Below, in pieces: positions 8,101 to 16,721 of a stretch of 64,000 nt of DNA. The notes beneath the pieces were generated by a model. That model was given only the letters and a program-made list of their open reading frames with translations, searched no databases and was not told where the DNA came from. The stretch lies in contig NZ_PVNL01000086.1 in NCBI RefSeq assembly GCF_002994635.1, positions 1 to 64,000 on the forward strand, read 5' to 3'. A program made the position numbers and the translations under genes. Source of the DNA: Enhygromyxa salina (GTDB lineage Bacteria; Myxococcota_A; Polyangia; Nannocystales; Nannocystaceae). Every line of letters starts with the position of its first letter. Position 1 is the stretch's first letter.

Positions 8101-10830
8101 GCGCTCGTCCGTGCACGGCGGCATCGCCATGAGCTGCTCGAGCTCGAGATCACGGACGCTGCGCCACGCTCGCTCGAGCTGAGCGCGCGCGGAGGCTGGC
8201 GTGATCGCGGGCTCGATCGTGCAGCCATGCCGCGCCAGGGCGGCGCGCCCGAGCTGCTCGGCCTCGGCGTTTCGACCACACAGTCGAAGATGGGCGACCC
8301 AGCTGGCGGCCGCGCGGGCGTGGTCGCGCGATTCCAGGCGCCAGTCCAACAGCGACTCGAACGCGCGCTCGGCCAGCTCCGCCCGCCCGCAGGCGGCCAG
8401 GACCTGCGCGCGCGCGAACGTCAGCTCGACGATCGTCTGATAGTGGGGCGCGTTTAGCCCGTCGCGGGCGACCACCTCGCGCTCGTCCGTCACCAGCCCG
8501 AGGCCGTGCTCGAGGTAGCGCAGCGCCGGCTCGTAGGCGGCGCTGTCGAGCGCCCGTCGGCCGGCGCGGAGGTTGAGCTCGGCGAGGCGCAGGCGGGCGG
8601 ACGCGTCGAGCTCACCCGCGCCCGCGAGCCCGGCGTCGAGATGATCGACGACCTCGAACAGCTTGTCCCCGACTCCCACCCCCGCATCTAGCTTGCCGAG
8701 CAAGTGCTGCCCGATCCGCCAGCGCAGCCGCTGGCGCAGCTCGAGCCCAGCCTCAAGGCTCGCCAGCTCGCGAATGCCCTGGTGGGCGAACCGGTACTCG
8801 CCGCGGACGTGGTCGATCAGCCCAGCCGCGACGAGATCGTACAAGGTCGCGGCCAGCTGGACGCCGCTGCGATCGCAGATCAGCTCGACCGTGGCCAGCT
8901 CGAAGCTGTCTCCGATGCAGGCCGCGCGCTGCAGCAGCTCACGCGCGTGCTCGGGCAGCGCAGCGAGCTTGGCGGCCATGAGCTCGAGCGCGTTGTCGGG
9001 GATCCCGGCGGCCTCGATCGCGTCGTCGTCGTAGCTCCAGCCACCGTCCACGCCCGCGCGCATCAGCCCAGCCTCGTACAGATGCGTGAGCAGCTGGCGG
9101 ATGAACAGCGGGTTGTTGTCGGTCTTGCGCACGACCAACTCGACCAGGGATCCGAGCTCCGCGGCGGGACGCGCGAGCGCATCGGCGAGCAGCTGCTCGA
9201 CCGCTGGACGCGACAGCGGCCCCAGCTCGACGACCCGGCCCCGCTCGTCGGGGAGCTTCATGACCAGCCGATCCAGCGCGGGCGTGTGGCCGGCCTCGCC
9301 CGTGCGCACGCTGCCGACCAACAACATCGATCCATGACGACCGCCGTCGAGCAGCGCCTCGAGCAGGGCCAGGCTGCTGTTGTCCGCCCACTGCAGGTCC
9401 TCGAGCACCAACACCAGCGGCCGGCCCTCGCGGCAGAACACCGACAAGAACCGCGCGAGCCCAAAGTGCACGCGGTTGCGGGCCTCGACCGGCTCGAGCG
9501 ACGGGGCCGCGGGCTGTTCGCCCACGATCAGGGCGAGGATCGGGACCAGCTCGACGACCGCGCTGCCGAGCCCGCCGAGCGCTGCAGCCAGGCGGTCGCG
9601 CCAGCGCTCGAGCCGGGCCTCGCTCTCGGTCAGGAGCTGCTCGACGAGGCTGGCGAGGGCCTGCACGAACCCCGAGTAGGGCCGATCCCGATCGAATTTA
9701 CCGCGGCCGACGTAGCTGCCGTAGGCCGCGACCGCCACGTCGAAGTCGGAGATCAACGCCGACTTGCCGATGCCCCCTGGCCCCGACACCAACAGCAAGC
9801 GCGCGCTGTCAGCTTGGGTCACGAGCTCGAGCTCGGCCGCGAGGGCCTCACGCTCGGCCGCTCGACCGTAGAGCTGGTGCGGCAGTTGGAGCTCGCGGGA
9901 GGTGTCTTCGGTGCCCAGGACAAACCCGACGCCCTCGTCGCCGGCCGCGAGCAGCCGGTCGAGCCGGCGCAGGTCGGCGGCCAAGCCCGCCGCCGTCTGG
10001 TAGCGGTGCTCCGGCGCCTTGGCCAACAACTCGAGCACGAGCCGGACCAGGCCGTCGGGCAGGCCGGGTCGATGGGTCGCGGGCGAGACCGGGACCCGAG
10101 CCAGGTGCGCATGGATGAGCTCGAGCGGCGCCGCATACTCGAACGGCCGACGCCCAGTGAGCAGCTCGTAGAAGGTCACCCCCAGCGAGTAGAGATCGCT
10201 GCGAAAGTCGACCGGACGACCGGTACGACCGGTCTGCTCGGGGGAGATGTACGGCAGCGTGCCCTCGAGCACAGCCGGATCGTAGATGTGGCGCCGCTCG
10301 CCCTCGAGCAGCACCGAGATCCCAAAGTCGGCGATCTGAACCCCCTGCGTGGCCGGGTCGATCAGGATGTTGGTCGGCTTGATGTCGCGGTGAATGATCC
10401 GACACTCATGGATCCGCTCGAGGATCGTCGCGAGCTGCACCGCGATCGTCATGAAGTTGGCCACGGGCAGCGCCCGCCCGCCGCAGTGAACGGCGAGGTT
10501 GACCCCCGGCGAGCGATCGAGCAGCAACACCAGCTGCTCGCCGACGCGCTGAAGCTCGAGCGCCCGAACCACCCCTTCGACGTCGAGCCCGCGAAGCAGG
10601 GCGAATTCGTGCTCGACGCGCGCTTCGAGGTCCTCGCCGCCAAGGTCGAACACCTTGGCGATCACCGGCCGGCGATCGGACCGGCGCACGGCCTCGTAGA
10701 TCCGCGACTGCCCCGCGGCCCGCAGCAGACGTGCGTCCGTGTACCCCGTCAGAGACAGCTCCGTCGGTGTTCCGCTCGGGCCCGCTGTGCGTGGCTCGTG
10801 TCGCATGCCCGGCCTCGCAGGCGAACCCAC
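5164..10830 (-). CDS. Giant hybrid Ser/Thr kinase and sensor histidine kinase
   Basis: This 1888-aa multidomain signalling protein begins with a eukaryotic-type Ser/Thr kinase (residues ~25-290: Lys59, HRD 147-149, DFG 168-170, APE-like SPEQ). It continues with an AAA/ATPase region whose Walker A is GPGGIGKS (350-357), and a long TPR-like helical region (~650-1330). A GAF domain, a PAS domain (around VDGAPDLIALIDEDG) and a C-terminal HisKA/HATPase_c complete it, with H-box VAHEINNPIQG, N-box NLVTNARDAL and G-boxes DLGPGIP and GTGLGLAVSHG. No transmembrane segment is obvious. This matches the dual-kinase family known from cyanobacteria (HstK type) and myxobacteria. The start is GTG 10830, 5 bp after the SnoaL-like gene, with ATG 10806 as alternative. 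No response regulator is adjacent, so the partner is unknown. Confidence 0.93.
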   Translation of the reverse strand: MGSPARPGMRHEPRTAGPSGTPTELSLTGYTDARLLRAAGQSRIYEAVRRSDRRPVIAKVFDLGGEDLEARVEHEFALLRGLDVEGVVRALELQRVGEQLVLLLDRSPGVNLAVHCGGRALPVANFMTIAVQLATILERIHECRIIHRDIKPTNILIDPATQGVQIADFGISVLLEGERRHIYDPAVLEGTLPYISPEQTGRTGRPVDFRSDLYSLGVTFYELLTGRRPFEYAAPLELIHAHLARVPVSPATHRPGLPDGLVRLVLELLAKAPEHRYQTAAGLAADLRRLDRLLAAGDEGVGFVLGTEDTSRELQLPHQLYGRAAEREALAAELELVTQADSARLLLVSGPGGIGKSALISDFDVAVAAYGSYVGRGKFDRDRPYSGFVQALASLVEQLLTESEARLERWRDRLAAALGGLGSAVVELVPILALIVGEQPAAPSLEPVEARNRVHFGLARFLSVFCREGRPLVLVLEDLQWADNSSLALLEALLDGGRHGSMLLVGSVRTGEAGHTPALDRLVMKLPDERGRVVELGPLSRPAVEQLLADALARPAAELGSLVELVVRKTDNNPLFIRQLLTHLYEAGLMRAGVDGGWSYDDDAIEAAGIPDNALELMAAKLAALPEHARELLQRAACIGDSFELATVELICDRSGVQLAATLYDLVAAGLIDHVRGEYRFAHQGIRELASLEAGLELRQRLRWRIGQHLLGKLDAGVGVGDKLFEVVDHLDAGLAGAGELDASARLRLAELNLRAGRRALDSAAYEPALRYLEHGLGLVTDEREVVARDGLNAPHYQTIVELTFARAQVLAACGRAELAERAFESLLDWRLESRDHARAAASWVAHLRLCGRNAEAEQLGRAALARHGCTIEPAITPASARAQLERAWRSVRDLELEQLMAMPPCTDERAFAVMEILTPTKTAAYVTDPNAYVVLICTQLQWLLRYGVCPGASLGIAQLAICVGSMLGEVEGAIRASQLAIALAEQVDSRPTQVQVDSVSQLFVAHLGRPFIEPLSRMDAAFVRALEVGDFLWAGYTGAVALSMNLEVGTHLQVLGRLCDRFEQQLGARASAEACVVASNLSALGVVLGGRASDAELDQARARLQPEPIEAGAGSRYSLYVTIANGAMVSVVLGEHDNALRACLRIIDTVERVLFGSWMIPRVALTAIIAAQAVRAAGQPTASAGERALEIVREWAANCEDNYAHYLDLAEGLLADDASRIAAALERARAHAHERGCRWVEGLAAEQLAALADRDGLTGFAAGARRQAWSAYAAWGAGAKLEQLRASHPEEFAVPLAREAGVTRSSSSPLAPGTSSSDRERRSRAGALDFDSVLRSVAAIRADLRLDQVTAAVLEVAITNAGADHGMLVLEHGGVFGIVAESALDSAVPARARPLALDLAGDQAPTSLINYVLRTGKDVVLEDASDDPRFGEDPYVAQRGVLSLLGMPIVQSKRTRGVLVLENRLSRSCFTPDRLDVLQLICGQAAGALEHARVHDALREGEARWRSLVDGAPDLIALIDEDGEVEFVNRSGMSGAGASATDSDPRHRMPELFAGSSAAARWRAAVDAVLLEGTIQELEIEVPREVGPARWYTARLAPIELQASGGFEQRTHRKAIAIATDISARKQAEADKRALEAQLRQQQRLESIGTLASGVAHEINNPIQGIMNYAELISSNVDQAALVQEFASEIVCESERVATIVRNLLAFSRHEGLQPIADTDLGVLVARTLSLIHSIVHKDHIKLRVAIPPGLPLVRCRGQQIQQIVMNLVTNARDALNSVGRDGDREKWIEIRGEELERPEHAPGGTWVRLTVEDLGPGIPADILPRIFDPFFTTKGRDQGTGLGLAVSHGIARDHGGELSVDSAPGRGTRFYLDLPAGEPGAGASSS

Positions 10831-10835
10831 GCGAT

Positions 10836-11312
10836 TTACCCCGGCGGAATGAAGAAGCCGCTGATCGTCTGCTTGATCTTCCAGCCGTCAGGCGTGCGCA
10901 CGTAGGTGTCGTCGTAGGACCCGGACAGCGGGATCACGACGGCGTCCGGTCCCGCAGGGAGGGTGCGAATCAAGTAGTACCAGCTGCCCGTGGCGGTGTC
11001 TCCGGTGACGGAGATTAGCGGATTCGCCACATAGTGGGTGCTCCACTGCGTGCCTTGCGGGAGCAGGTTCTCGAACGCGTTGAGCAGCGCCGCGCGCCCT
11101 TCGAACTTGCCGTAGGGACCGAGATCGAGCACCCCGTCGTCGGTGAACAAGTCCGCGAGCGCAATCGCGCTGGCGGCTCCCGGCGCATTGAACACGGCGT
11201 CTGACCGGCGAGCGTATTGCGCCTTGAGCTCCTTTAGGTGCTCGCGATCCTGAAGTTCGCGAATACGCGCAGCGAGAACATGAGGATTGTGGTCGTTGTC
11301 GGGGTTGGGCAT
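10836..11312 (-). CDS. SnoaL-like / NTF2-family protein
   Basis: This 158-aa protein belongs to the nuclear transport factor 2-like superfamily, SnoaL_4 type. A long N-terminal helix leads into a cone-shaped fold ending in DGWKIKQTISGFF, the typical last beta strand of these proteins. Family members bind small hydrophobic ligands or act as isomerases/hydratases, and no catalytic dyad can be assigned here. The gene ends 5 bp before the giant hybrid kinase and is probably the first gene of that operon. The upstream region faces a divergently transcribed lipoprotein gene. Confidence 0.8.
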   Translation of the reverse strand: MPNPDNDHNPHVLAARIRELQDREHLKELKAQYARRSDAVFNAPGAASAIALADLFTDDGVLDLGPYGKFEGRAALLNAFENLLPQGTQWSTHYVANPLISVTGDTATGSWYYLIRTLPAGPDAVVIPLSGSYDDTYVRTPDGWKIKQTISGFFIPPG

Positions 11313-11640
11313 CTCAGCTACCGGGCGTTCAGTGCGCGGGCTTCACGCTGCGCGCAGATCGTTCGCCTCACTCACTATATACCCAGCGGCGCTCAAATTG
11401 TGCGGGAGTGTTGGGAAATCTACCCGGCAGCGGGACGCGGCGTTTGCACACATCGCGGTCCACGACCCGCTGATCCCGTGATTCCAATGCGGGATGTGGC
11501 CAACACATTTTGTATGCGGATAGTGTCCTGACTACCCTCAAAACAATCCCTGCACGAAGGCGCTCGACTGGGCGCTCGGTCCCCGATTCCGGTGGTGCGA
11601 ATGCCCGAGACCGGCGACCGGAACATGATAGTGTGCGCGA
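11313..11640. promoter_or_regulatory. Divergent intergenic region (promoters expected)
   Basis: These 328 bp separate two divergent genes and must hold both promoters. A locally A+T-rich stretch (cactcactatatacccag, about 11370-11388) is a plausible promoter region for the minus-strand operon. No clear consensus or operator palindrome was found, and no convincing small gene is present. Confidence 0.4.
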
Positions 11641-13341
11641 ATGCGACGCGGAACGATCGTCTGGCTTGGACTGGCCCTTCTCTGCGCTTGTGGTGATGAC
11701 GTCACCGTCGACGGCGGCACGCTAGAAGCCGGGCTCAGCGGCGAGACCAACGCAGACCCGGGCGACGGCGACCCCGGCGACGGTGACCCCGGCGACGGCG
11801 ACCCCGGTGATGGCGACGGCGACCCCGGTGATGGCGACGGCGACCCCGGTGATGGCGACGGCGACCCCGGTGATGGCGACGGCGACCCCGGGCCTCCGTT
11901 CGTCCCCTTCGCCCAGGCTGACTGGGCCCGAGGCGGGATCGCCATCGATCGCGTGGAGGTCAATCAGGCCGTGGCGATCGAGGTCGTGTCGGGGGGTCAG
12001 CTGATCCCGGTCGAGCAGCGAACCGGCGGCTTGGTCAAGGATCGCAACACGCTGATCCAGGTGTTCTGGACCATCCCCGGGGGCTGGCAGCCGCGGCCGA
12101 TCAAGGCCAAGCTGCACATCCGCAACACCCAAAACCAGCTCGAGCTGGTCGAGCTCACCAAGACGATCTCGGGCGCGCCCTCGGCCGGCAGCATCGACGG
12201 TCCGATCACCTTCGCGCTGCCGGCCGAGCAGTTTGGGGGTGACCTCGAATTCTTCATCGAGCTGTGGGAGGGCGAGGGCGGTCACGACAACCTCGCGGCC
12301 TCCAGCGCGTCGCCCTCGGCCCCGGCTGGCGGCATGCAGCCAATTGGCGTGACCACCGAGCCGATGGAGGCCAAGGTCGTGTTGGTGCCCGTGCAATACG
12401 ACTATGGCAATTGCCACACGAACACCAACAACATCATCAATACCAACTTTCAGAACTTTCAGGACTGGTTCTTCGCGCAAAACCCCATTCACACGTTGAA
12501 CATGACGATCCACCCCGAGACGTTGGTGTTGGACACCCAGCTGACCACCCTCAGCCAGATCAACAGCAGGCTGGCCGCCCTGCGGTTCACGGACTTCGCC
12601 GAGCCCAACGAGTACTACCACGCGATCGTCAACTCGTGCTCGGGCGGGGTCGACGGCGCCGGGGGGCTCGCGCCAGGCACCCCGGGTCCCTACAAGGGCT
12701 CCGGAGACCTGCGGGTCTCGACCTCGCTGTGGGTCGACGCCGGGTGGACCCGCGACACGATCGTGCACGAGCTCGGCCACAACCAGGGCCGGCCGCACTC
12801 GCCCTGCGGCAACCCCGACGGGCCCGACGAGAACTACCCGCACGCTGGGTCGAGCATCGGCGCGTGGGGCTTCAACGTCGTGAGCTTCGCGTGGTACAGC
12901 CCCAGCACCCGCAAGGACTACATGAGCTACTGCAGCCCAGCGTGGGTGTCCGACTGGACCTGGGGGTTCGTGCACGAGCAGGTTCGCCAGCTGACGTCGT
13001 GGGACTATTCTGGGGCCGGGGCCGGGAGCGATGATCAGTTCGTCGAGGTCCTGCACGGCTGGGTTCACCCCTCGGGCCTCGAGCAGTGGTGGACGTCACC
13101 GGGCGAGCTCCCCGACGAAATGCTGACCGCCAGCGACTACGTGGGGTTCTACGCCGACGACGGCGAGCTCATCGACCAGCTGCCCGCCGCCAGCTGGCTG
13201 CTCGACGACGGCAAGACCCGCTACTTCATGGCCGAGGTTCCCGACTCGGATCTGCCGCTGGTCGATCAGATCGTGCGCATCTCCAACGACGTCGCGACCG
13301 TGGTCCCGCGCGGGCAGATCACCCGCCGCTTCGACAACTAG
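11641..13341 (+). CDS. Secreted metzincin-like zinc metalloprotease lipoprotein
   Basis: The 566-aa predicted lipoprotein has lipobox LLCAC near residues 13-17, then an acidic low-complexity linker of GDGDPG repeats (~40-82), typical of Nannocystaceae surface lipoproteins. The mature part contains the zinc-binding motif HELGHNQGRPH (His376, Glu377, His380, His386) and, about 40 residues later, a Met-turn-like YMSY around Met428. Both are diagnostic of the metzincin fold. It probably cleaves extracellular proteins, in keeping with a predatory life style. The linker is built from tandem 12- to 18-bp DNA repeats at about 11755-11895. The next gene follows 23 bp downstream and has the same kind of linker. 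Confidence 0.88.
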   Translation: MRRGTIVWLGLALLCACGDDVTVDGGTLEAGLSGETNADPGDGDPGDGDPGDGDPGDGDGDPGDGDGDPGDGDGDPGDGDGDPGPPFVPFAQADWARGGIAIDRVEVNQAVAIEVVSGGQLIPVEQRTGGLVKDRNTLIQVFWTIPGGWQPRPIKAKLHIRNTQNQLELVELTKTISGAPSAGSIDGPITFALPAEQFGGDLEFFIELWEGEGGHDNLAASSASPSAPAGGMQPIGVTTEPMEAKVVLVPVQYDYGNCHTNTNNIINTNFQNFQDWFFAQNPIHTLNMTIHPETLVLDTQLTTLSQINSRLAALRFTDFAEPNEYYHAIVNSCSGGVDGAGGLAPGTPGPYKGSGDLRVSTSLWVDAGWTRDTIVHELGHNQGRPHSPCGNPDGPDENYPHAGSSIGAWGFNVVSFAWYSPSTRKDYMSYCSPAWVSDWTWGFVHEQVRQLTSWDYSGAGAGSDDQFVEVLHGWVHPSGLEQWWTSPGELPDEMLTASDYVGFYADDGELIDQLPAASWLLDDGKTRYFMAEVPDSDLPLVDQIVRISNDVATVVPRGQITRRFDN

Positions 13342-13364
13342 AGGCTGAAGACTGAGAGTCACAC

Positions 13365-14756
13365 ATGCGCAGCTGCACCGAGCCCACGACGCTGACCGCG
13401 GCCCTCGCCGCCCTGCTGATCCCCCTCATGCCGATCACGCAGATCACGGCCTGCGGCGGGGACGACGACGGGGGCAGCGAGATCGCCAACCCCGACACTA
13501 CCGGTGACGGCGATCCAGGTGACGGCGACCCTGGCGACGGCGACCCTGGTGACGGCGACGGCGACCCCGGCGACGGCGACGGCGATCCAGGTGACGGCGA
13601 CGGCGACGGACCGTGCGCGTCGAGCTGGGAGCAGACCCAGATGAAGGTCAACGGCCAGATCCACGCGGCCTTCGCTGTCGACGTCGCGCCCAACGGCGAG
13701 TTCGTCGCGGCCGGGCGGATAGACAACGCCAACTTCGACGCGTGGATCGGCAAGTTCAGCGCCGACGGCGAGCCGCTGTGGAGCGAGGTGGTCGACAGCG
13801 GCGGCGTCGACTTCGCGTCGGGCGTGGTGTTCGACGACGCGGGCGATGTGATCGTCGTCGGCAGCCTGCAGGGCGTCAGCGGCAAGGATCTGTGGGTCGA
13901 GAAGCGCAGCGGCGCCGACGGCAGCCTGGCCTGGACGCTCACGGAGGTCAGCAATTTCGCGGGGGACAACGAGCCGGGTGACGTCGCGCTGGCGCCCGAT
14001 GGCACGATCGTGGTGTCAGGCAGCGTGCGCATGGGCGATCAAGACTCGGACATCTGGGTCCGCAAGCTCGCCAGCGCCGACGGCTCACCGAGCTGGACGG
14101 CGACCTTCTCGGGCAACGTCGACATGAGCGGGTTCTCGATCGATCGCGGCGCGTCGCTCTCGGTCGCGCCCAACGGCTCGATCTACGTGGGCGGCGAGGT
14201 CGGCGTCGACTTCCAGACCCGCGAGGCGGTGCTGCTGGCCTACGGGCCCGACGGCGGCTCCGAGCAGTGGCAGCTGAGCCCGCACGTGACCGGCGGCAGC
14301 CACCTGCACCAGTCGGTCGGGGTCGCGGCGGGGCCCGACAGCGAGGTCTACTTTGCGGTCTACCAGAGCAGCGGACTGTGGCGGTTTTGGGTCCATCGCG
14401 CGTCCGCAGCTGGCGAGCTCGGGTGGGAGCTGACCGAAGAGGACTTCGTGTACGCGCCCACCAAGAGCTGGGGCGTGGCCGGGCTGGCAGTGAGTGACGA
14501 CGGCCTGCTGACGATCGGCGGCTCGCTGCGCAACGAAGAGACCGGCCAGGGCATCGACTGGTCCGAGGTCTGGATCGCCAATATCTCGCTGGCGGGCGAG
14601 GGTCAGTGCATCGGCGCGCATACGTGGAAGAACGCGCACATCATCCCGGCTTCGACCTTCAACTATGGGCTCGCCGAAGGGCCAAACGGCACGGTCGTGG
14701 TCGGTGAGATCCGCGACGGGCCCGAGAACTACCTCTGGCTCGGGGGGTTTCTTTGA
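13365..14756 (+). CDS. Secreted beta-propeller-like lipoprotein
   Basis: This 463-aa product has a hydrophobic export signal ending in ITACGG (probable lipobox Cys about 30), an acidic GDGDPG repeat linker (~46-83) and then repeated blocks of about 60 residues. Examples are VAPNGEFVAAGRID, LAPDGTIVVSGSV and VAPNGSIYVGGEV. These resemble the delta-60/SBBP-type repeats that form beta-propellers. No catalytic residue is recognisable, so it is probably a binding or structural surface protein. It lies 23 bp after the metalloprotease gene and is likely co-transcribed. A 108-bp dispersed element starts 11 nt after its stop. Confidence 0.8.
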   Translation: MRSCTEPTTLTAALAALLIPLMPITQITACGGDDDGGSEIANPDTTGDGDPGDGDPGDGDPGDGDGDPGDGDGDPGDGDGDGPCASSWEQTQMKVNGQIHAAFAVDVAPNGEFVAAGRIDNANFDAWIGKFSADGEPLWSEVVDSGGVDFASGVVFDDAGDVIVVGSLQGVSGKDLWVEKRSGADGSLAWTLTEVSNFAGDNEPGDVALAPDGTIVVSGSVRMGDQDSDIWVRKLASADGSPSWTATFSGNVDMSGFSIDRGASLSVAPNGSIYVGGEVGVDFQTREAVLLAYGPDGGSEQWQLSPHVTGGSHLHQSVGVAAGPDSEVYFAVYQSSGLWRFWVHRASAAGELGWELTEEDFVYAPTKSWGVAGLAVSDDGLLTIGGSLRNEETGQGIDWSEVWIANISLAGEGQCIGAHTWKNAHIIPASTFNYGLAEGPNGTVVVGEIRDGPENYLWLGGFL

Positions 14757-14767
14757 GACCCCCGGCT

Positions 14768-14875
14768 GTATTTGACCCCACATACAGTTTGGCACTTCGC
14801 CGACTGCAGCCGCTGACGCGTCTGGTCGCTTCGCTCCTCGGGGGCGTTTGTTGGCGTCCGCATGTGTGGCCCCCT
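14768..14875 (+). repeat. 108-bp dispersed 3'-end element, copy 1
   Basis: This element runs from gtatttgacccc to tgtggccccct and recurs as a near-identical copy at 62922-63029 on the minus strand. Each copy begins exactly 11 nt after the stop codon of the gene upstream of it. Differences between the copies are scattered, and the core around cgccgactgcagccgctg is conserved. No protein is evident in it. Its position suggests a role at transcript ends. Confidence 0.85.
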
Positions 14876-14887
14876 AAAAGGGCTTTT
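14869..14887 (+). terminator. Candidate intrinsic terminator
   Basis: A short G+C-rich hairpin (GCCC...GGGC, or CCCT-AAA-AGGG) is followed directly by TTTT at the end of the 108-bp element. The stem is short, so confidence is limited. It would terminate the transcript of the two lipoprotein genes at 11641-14756. Confidence 0.4.
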
Positions 14888-14945
14888 AACGCGCGTTCGG
14901 GCGGGCGCCAGATGGCTCCTAACGCGCGTCCGGGCGGACGCCAGA
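14887..14945. repeat. Two copies of a 26-bp direct repeat
   Basis: The 26-bp unit beginning taacgcgcgt and ending cgccaga occurs at 14887-14912 and 14920-14945, separated by 7 bp, with two mismatches. The rest of the 318-bp gap between 14757 and 15074 holds the 108-bp element and, presumably, the promoter for the OmpA-like gene. Confidence 0.75.
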
Positions 14946-15074
14946 ACGACTTCGAGCTCGAGGCCGACGGCGCGATGAGAGCACTCTACGAGGCTTGCGG
15001 CTGGGGGCGCGGCAGTGTTTGCCGCGCGAGCGGGGCGGGTTGAAGTTGGAACAACGCGTGCACACTCGTGGGGC

Positions 15075-15731
15075 ATGTCGCTGATCAACAAGCAACGAGC
15101 ACGAGCTGTCGTGGCGCTCGTCAGTGGGGCCACCCTCGCCGTCTTGGCCGCGTGCTCGCAGTACAAGAATAACGACAACGACCAGGCGACGGCGCGCCCG
15201 GCCAATGAGGTCACCCCGTCGAATGAGCAGCCGCTCGAGCCCAGGATCGAGCCTGACCGTGAGCAGGCTGACCGGGCGACGTTGGCACCCGAGGCCGAGC
15301 TGCCCGGCGTGGTGCCCGGCGTGGACTGGTCCGATCCTGACAAGGTGCCCGTGCAGATCACCGCGGTGGTCGTCGACGTCGGGCTCGCCGATCTCTGCGG
15401 GATCGAGCGAGCCAAGGCCTACTTCGAGTACGACAGCGCCAAGCTGACCGCGGAGGGCGAGCAGATCGTGGCCGGGATCGCGGCCTGCTTCGACGACGGA
15501 CCCCTCAAAGGTCAGACCCTACAGATCGTGGGTCACACCGATCCACGCGGATCCGACGCCTACAACGAGCAGCTGGGCAAGAGCCGGGCGGAGACGGTCG
15601 CGGAGGTGCTGCGCGAGCACGGTGTGGCCAAGCGTCGGGTCGAGACCGAGAGCGTCGGTGAGAAACAGGCCCATCCCGATCCCGACATGTGGCCGAGGGA
15701 TCGTCGCGTGGAGCTGCGAGTCGGGAGCTAG
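15075..15731 (+). CDS. OmpA/Pal-like lipoprotein
   Basis: This is a 218-aa outer-membrane lipoprotein. The start ATG 15075 places a signal peptide with lipobox LAAC (Cys27) at the N-terminus. A disordered linker is followed by a C-terminal OmpA domain (about 100-218) with the opening FEYDSAKL, the peptidoglycan-binding loop GHTDPRGSDAYN and the final DRRVELRV. The conserved Asp and Arg that contact diaminopimelate are both present. It likely tethers the outer membrane to peptidoglycan. It resembles Pal but has no tol genes nearby, so it may be one of several paralogues. Confidence 0.88.
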   Translation: MSLINKQRARAVVALVSGATLAVLAACSQYKNNDNDQATARPANEVTPSNEQPLEPRIEPDREQADRATLAPEAELPGVVPGVDWSDPDKVPVQITAVVVDVGLADLCGIERAKAYFEYDSAKLTAEGEQIVAGIAACFDDGPLKGQTLQIVGHTDPRGSDAYNEQLGKSRAETVAEVLREHGVAKRRVETESVGEKQAHPDPDMWPRDRRVELRVGS

Positions 15732-15893
15732 GAGGTCGAGGTCATCAAGCTGCAGATCCGCAACGCGACCCACGCGATCTTCGCTGAATGGCCGGGCTCG
15801 GACCAGTCGTGAGCTATGGGCGGCGACTGGTCGCCGGGCACGTCGTTGCGTGGATGGACCCGCCGCACGCGCTGGGCTAAAAGCCCGCCCACC

Positions 15894-16721
15894 ATGGCGT
15901 GGTTCTACGAGCACTACAGGGACATCTCGGCGACCGGCATCAACACCAAGAGCTTGGTGCACGAGGAGAAGAGCGAGTTTCAGGCGATCGAAGTGCACGA
16001 GACCGTCGGCCACGGTCGGCTGCTGACCCTCGATGACATGGTCATGGTCACCGAGCTCGACGAGTTCGTGTACCACGACCTGCTGACCCACGTGCCGCTG
16101 TGTGTCCACCCCAACCCGCGCCAGGTCCTGGTCGTCGGCGGCGGGGATGGCGGCTCGGTCCGCGAGGTGCTCAAGCACGCGAGCGTCGAGCGGGTCGTGC
16201 AGTGCGAGATCGACGAGCGAGTCACCCGCGTGTGCCAGGAGTACATCCCCTCGGTCGCGGGCGCGCTCGAGGACCCGCGCGTGGAGCTGGTGTTCGCGGA
16301 CGCGGCGGCCTACGTCAAGCAGCACGAGAACAGCTTCGACGCGATCCTGGTCGACTCGACCGAGCCGATCGGCCCGGCCGCGGCGCTGTTCGCCGAGGCG
16401 TTCTTCCGCGACCTCGCGGCGGCGCTCCGGCCCGGCGGGATCATCAGCTCGCAGGCCGAGTCGCCCTACTACGCGCCCGAGGTGGTGCGTGATCTGTTCG
16501 GCACGGTCCGGCGCGTGTTCAACCAGGTCCACGCGTACTACGGCGTGATCCCGACCTACCCCGGAGGCGGCTGGGTGTTCTGCCTGGCCAGCGACTCGCT
16601 CACGCCCGACCAGGTCGATCTCGAGCGCGCCGCCGCGCTGTCGAGCCGCTACTACTCGCCAGCCGTGGCGGCTGGCGCGTTCATGCTGCCCAACTTCATC
16701 TCCAAGCTGGTCACGCCGTGA
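15894..16721 (+). CDS. speE: Polyamine aminopropyltransferase (spermidine synthase)
   Basis: This 275-aa enzyme transfers the aminopropyl group of decarboxylated S-adenosylmethionine to putrescine to give spermidine. The start MAWFYEHY at 15894 fits SpeE proteins better than the upstream in-frame start at 15816. An N-terminal beta domain is followed by a Rossmann fold with VVGGGDGGSVREVL and the catalytic/putrescine-site region LVDSTEPIGPA. The PTYPGGGW motif near the C-terminus is also conserved. The stop codon overlaps the next gene (GTGA), pairing it with an agmatinase-type enzyme that can supply putrescine. Confidence 0.92.
   Translation: MAWFYEHYRDISATGINTKSLVHEEKSEFQAIEVHETVGHGRLLTLDDMVMVTELDEFVYHDLLTHVPLCVHPNPRQVLVVGGGDGGSVREVLKHASVERVVQCEIDERVTRVCQEYIPSVAGALEDPRVELVFADAAAYVKQHENSFDAILVDSTEPIGPAAALFAEAFFRDLAAALRPGGIISSQAESPYYAPEVVRDLFGTVRRVFNQVHAYYGVIPTYPGGGWVFCLASDSLTPDQVDLERAAALSSRYYSPAVAAGAFMLPNFISKLVTP

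Noticed and set aside
8704-10905. Plus-strand open frame of 733 codons antisense to the giant kinase gene
   Set aside because: The opposite strand encodes a clear multidomain kinase. The antisense frame has no domain and is open only because of the high G+C codon bias.
14753-15043. Short coding gene downstream of the beta-propeller lipoprotein
   Set aside because: It lies across the 108-bp repeat and the 26-bp repeats and has no ribosome-binding site or family features.
15075-15731. Authentic tol-pal Pal protein
   Set aside because: The OmpA domain fits, but no tol genes are adjacent and many paralogues exist in this group, so only a Pal-like label is used.
15816-15893. Upstream start for spermidine synthase
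   Set aside because: The extra 26 residues are not like the family N-terminus; ATG 15894 gives the normal length.
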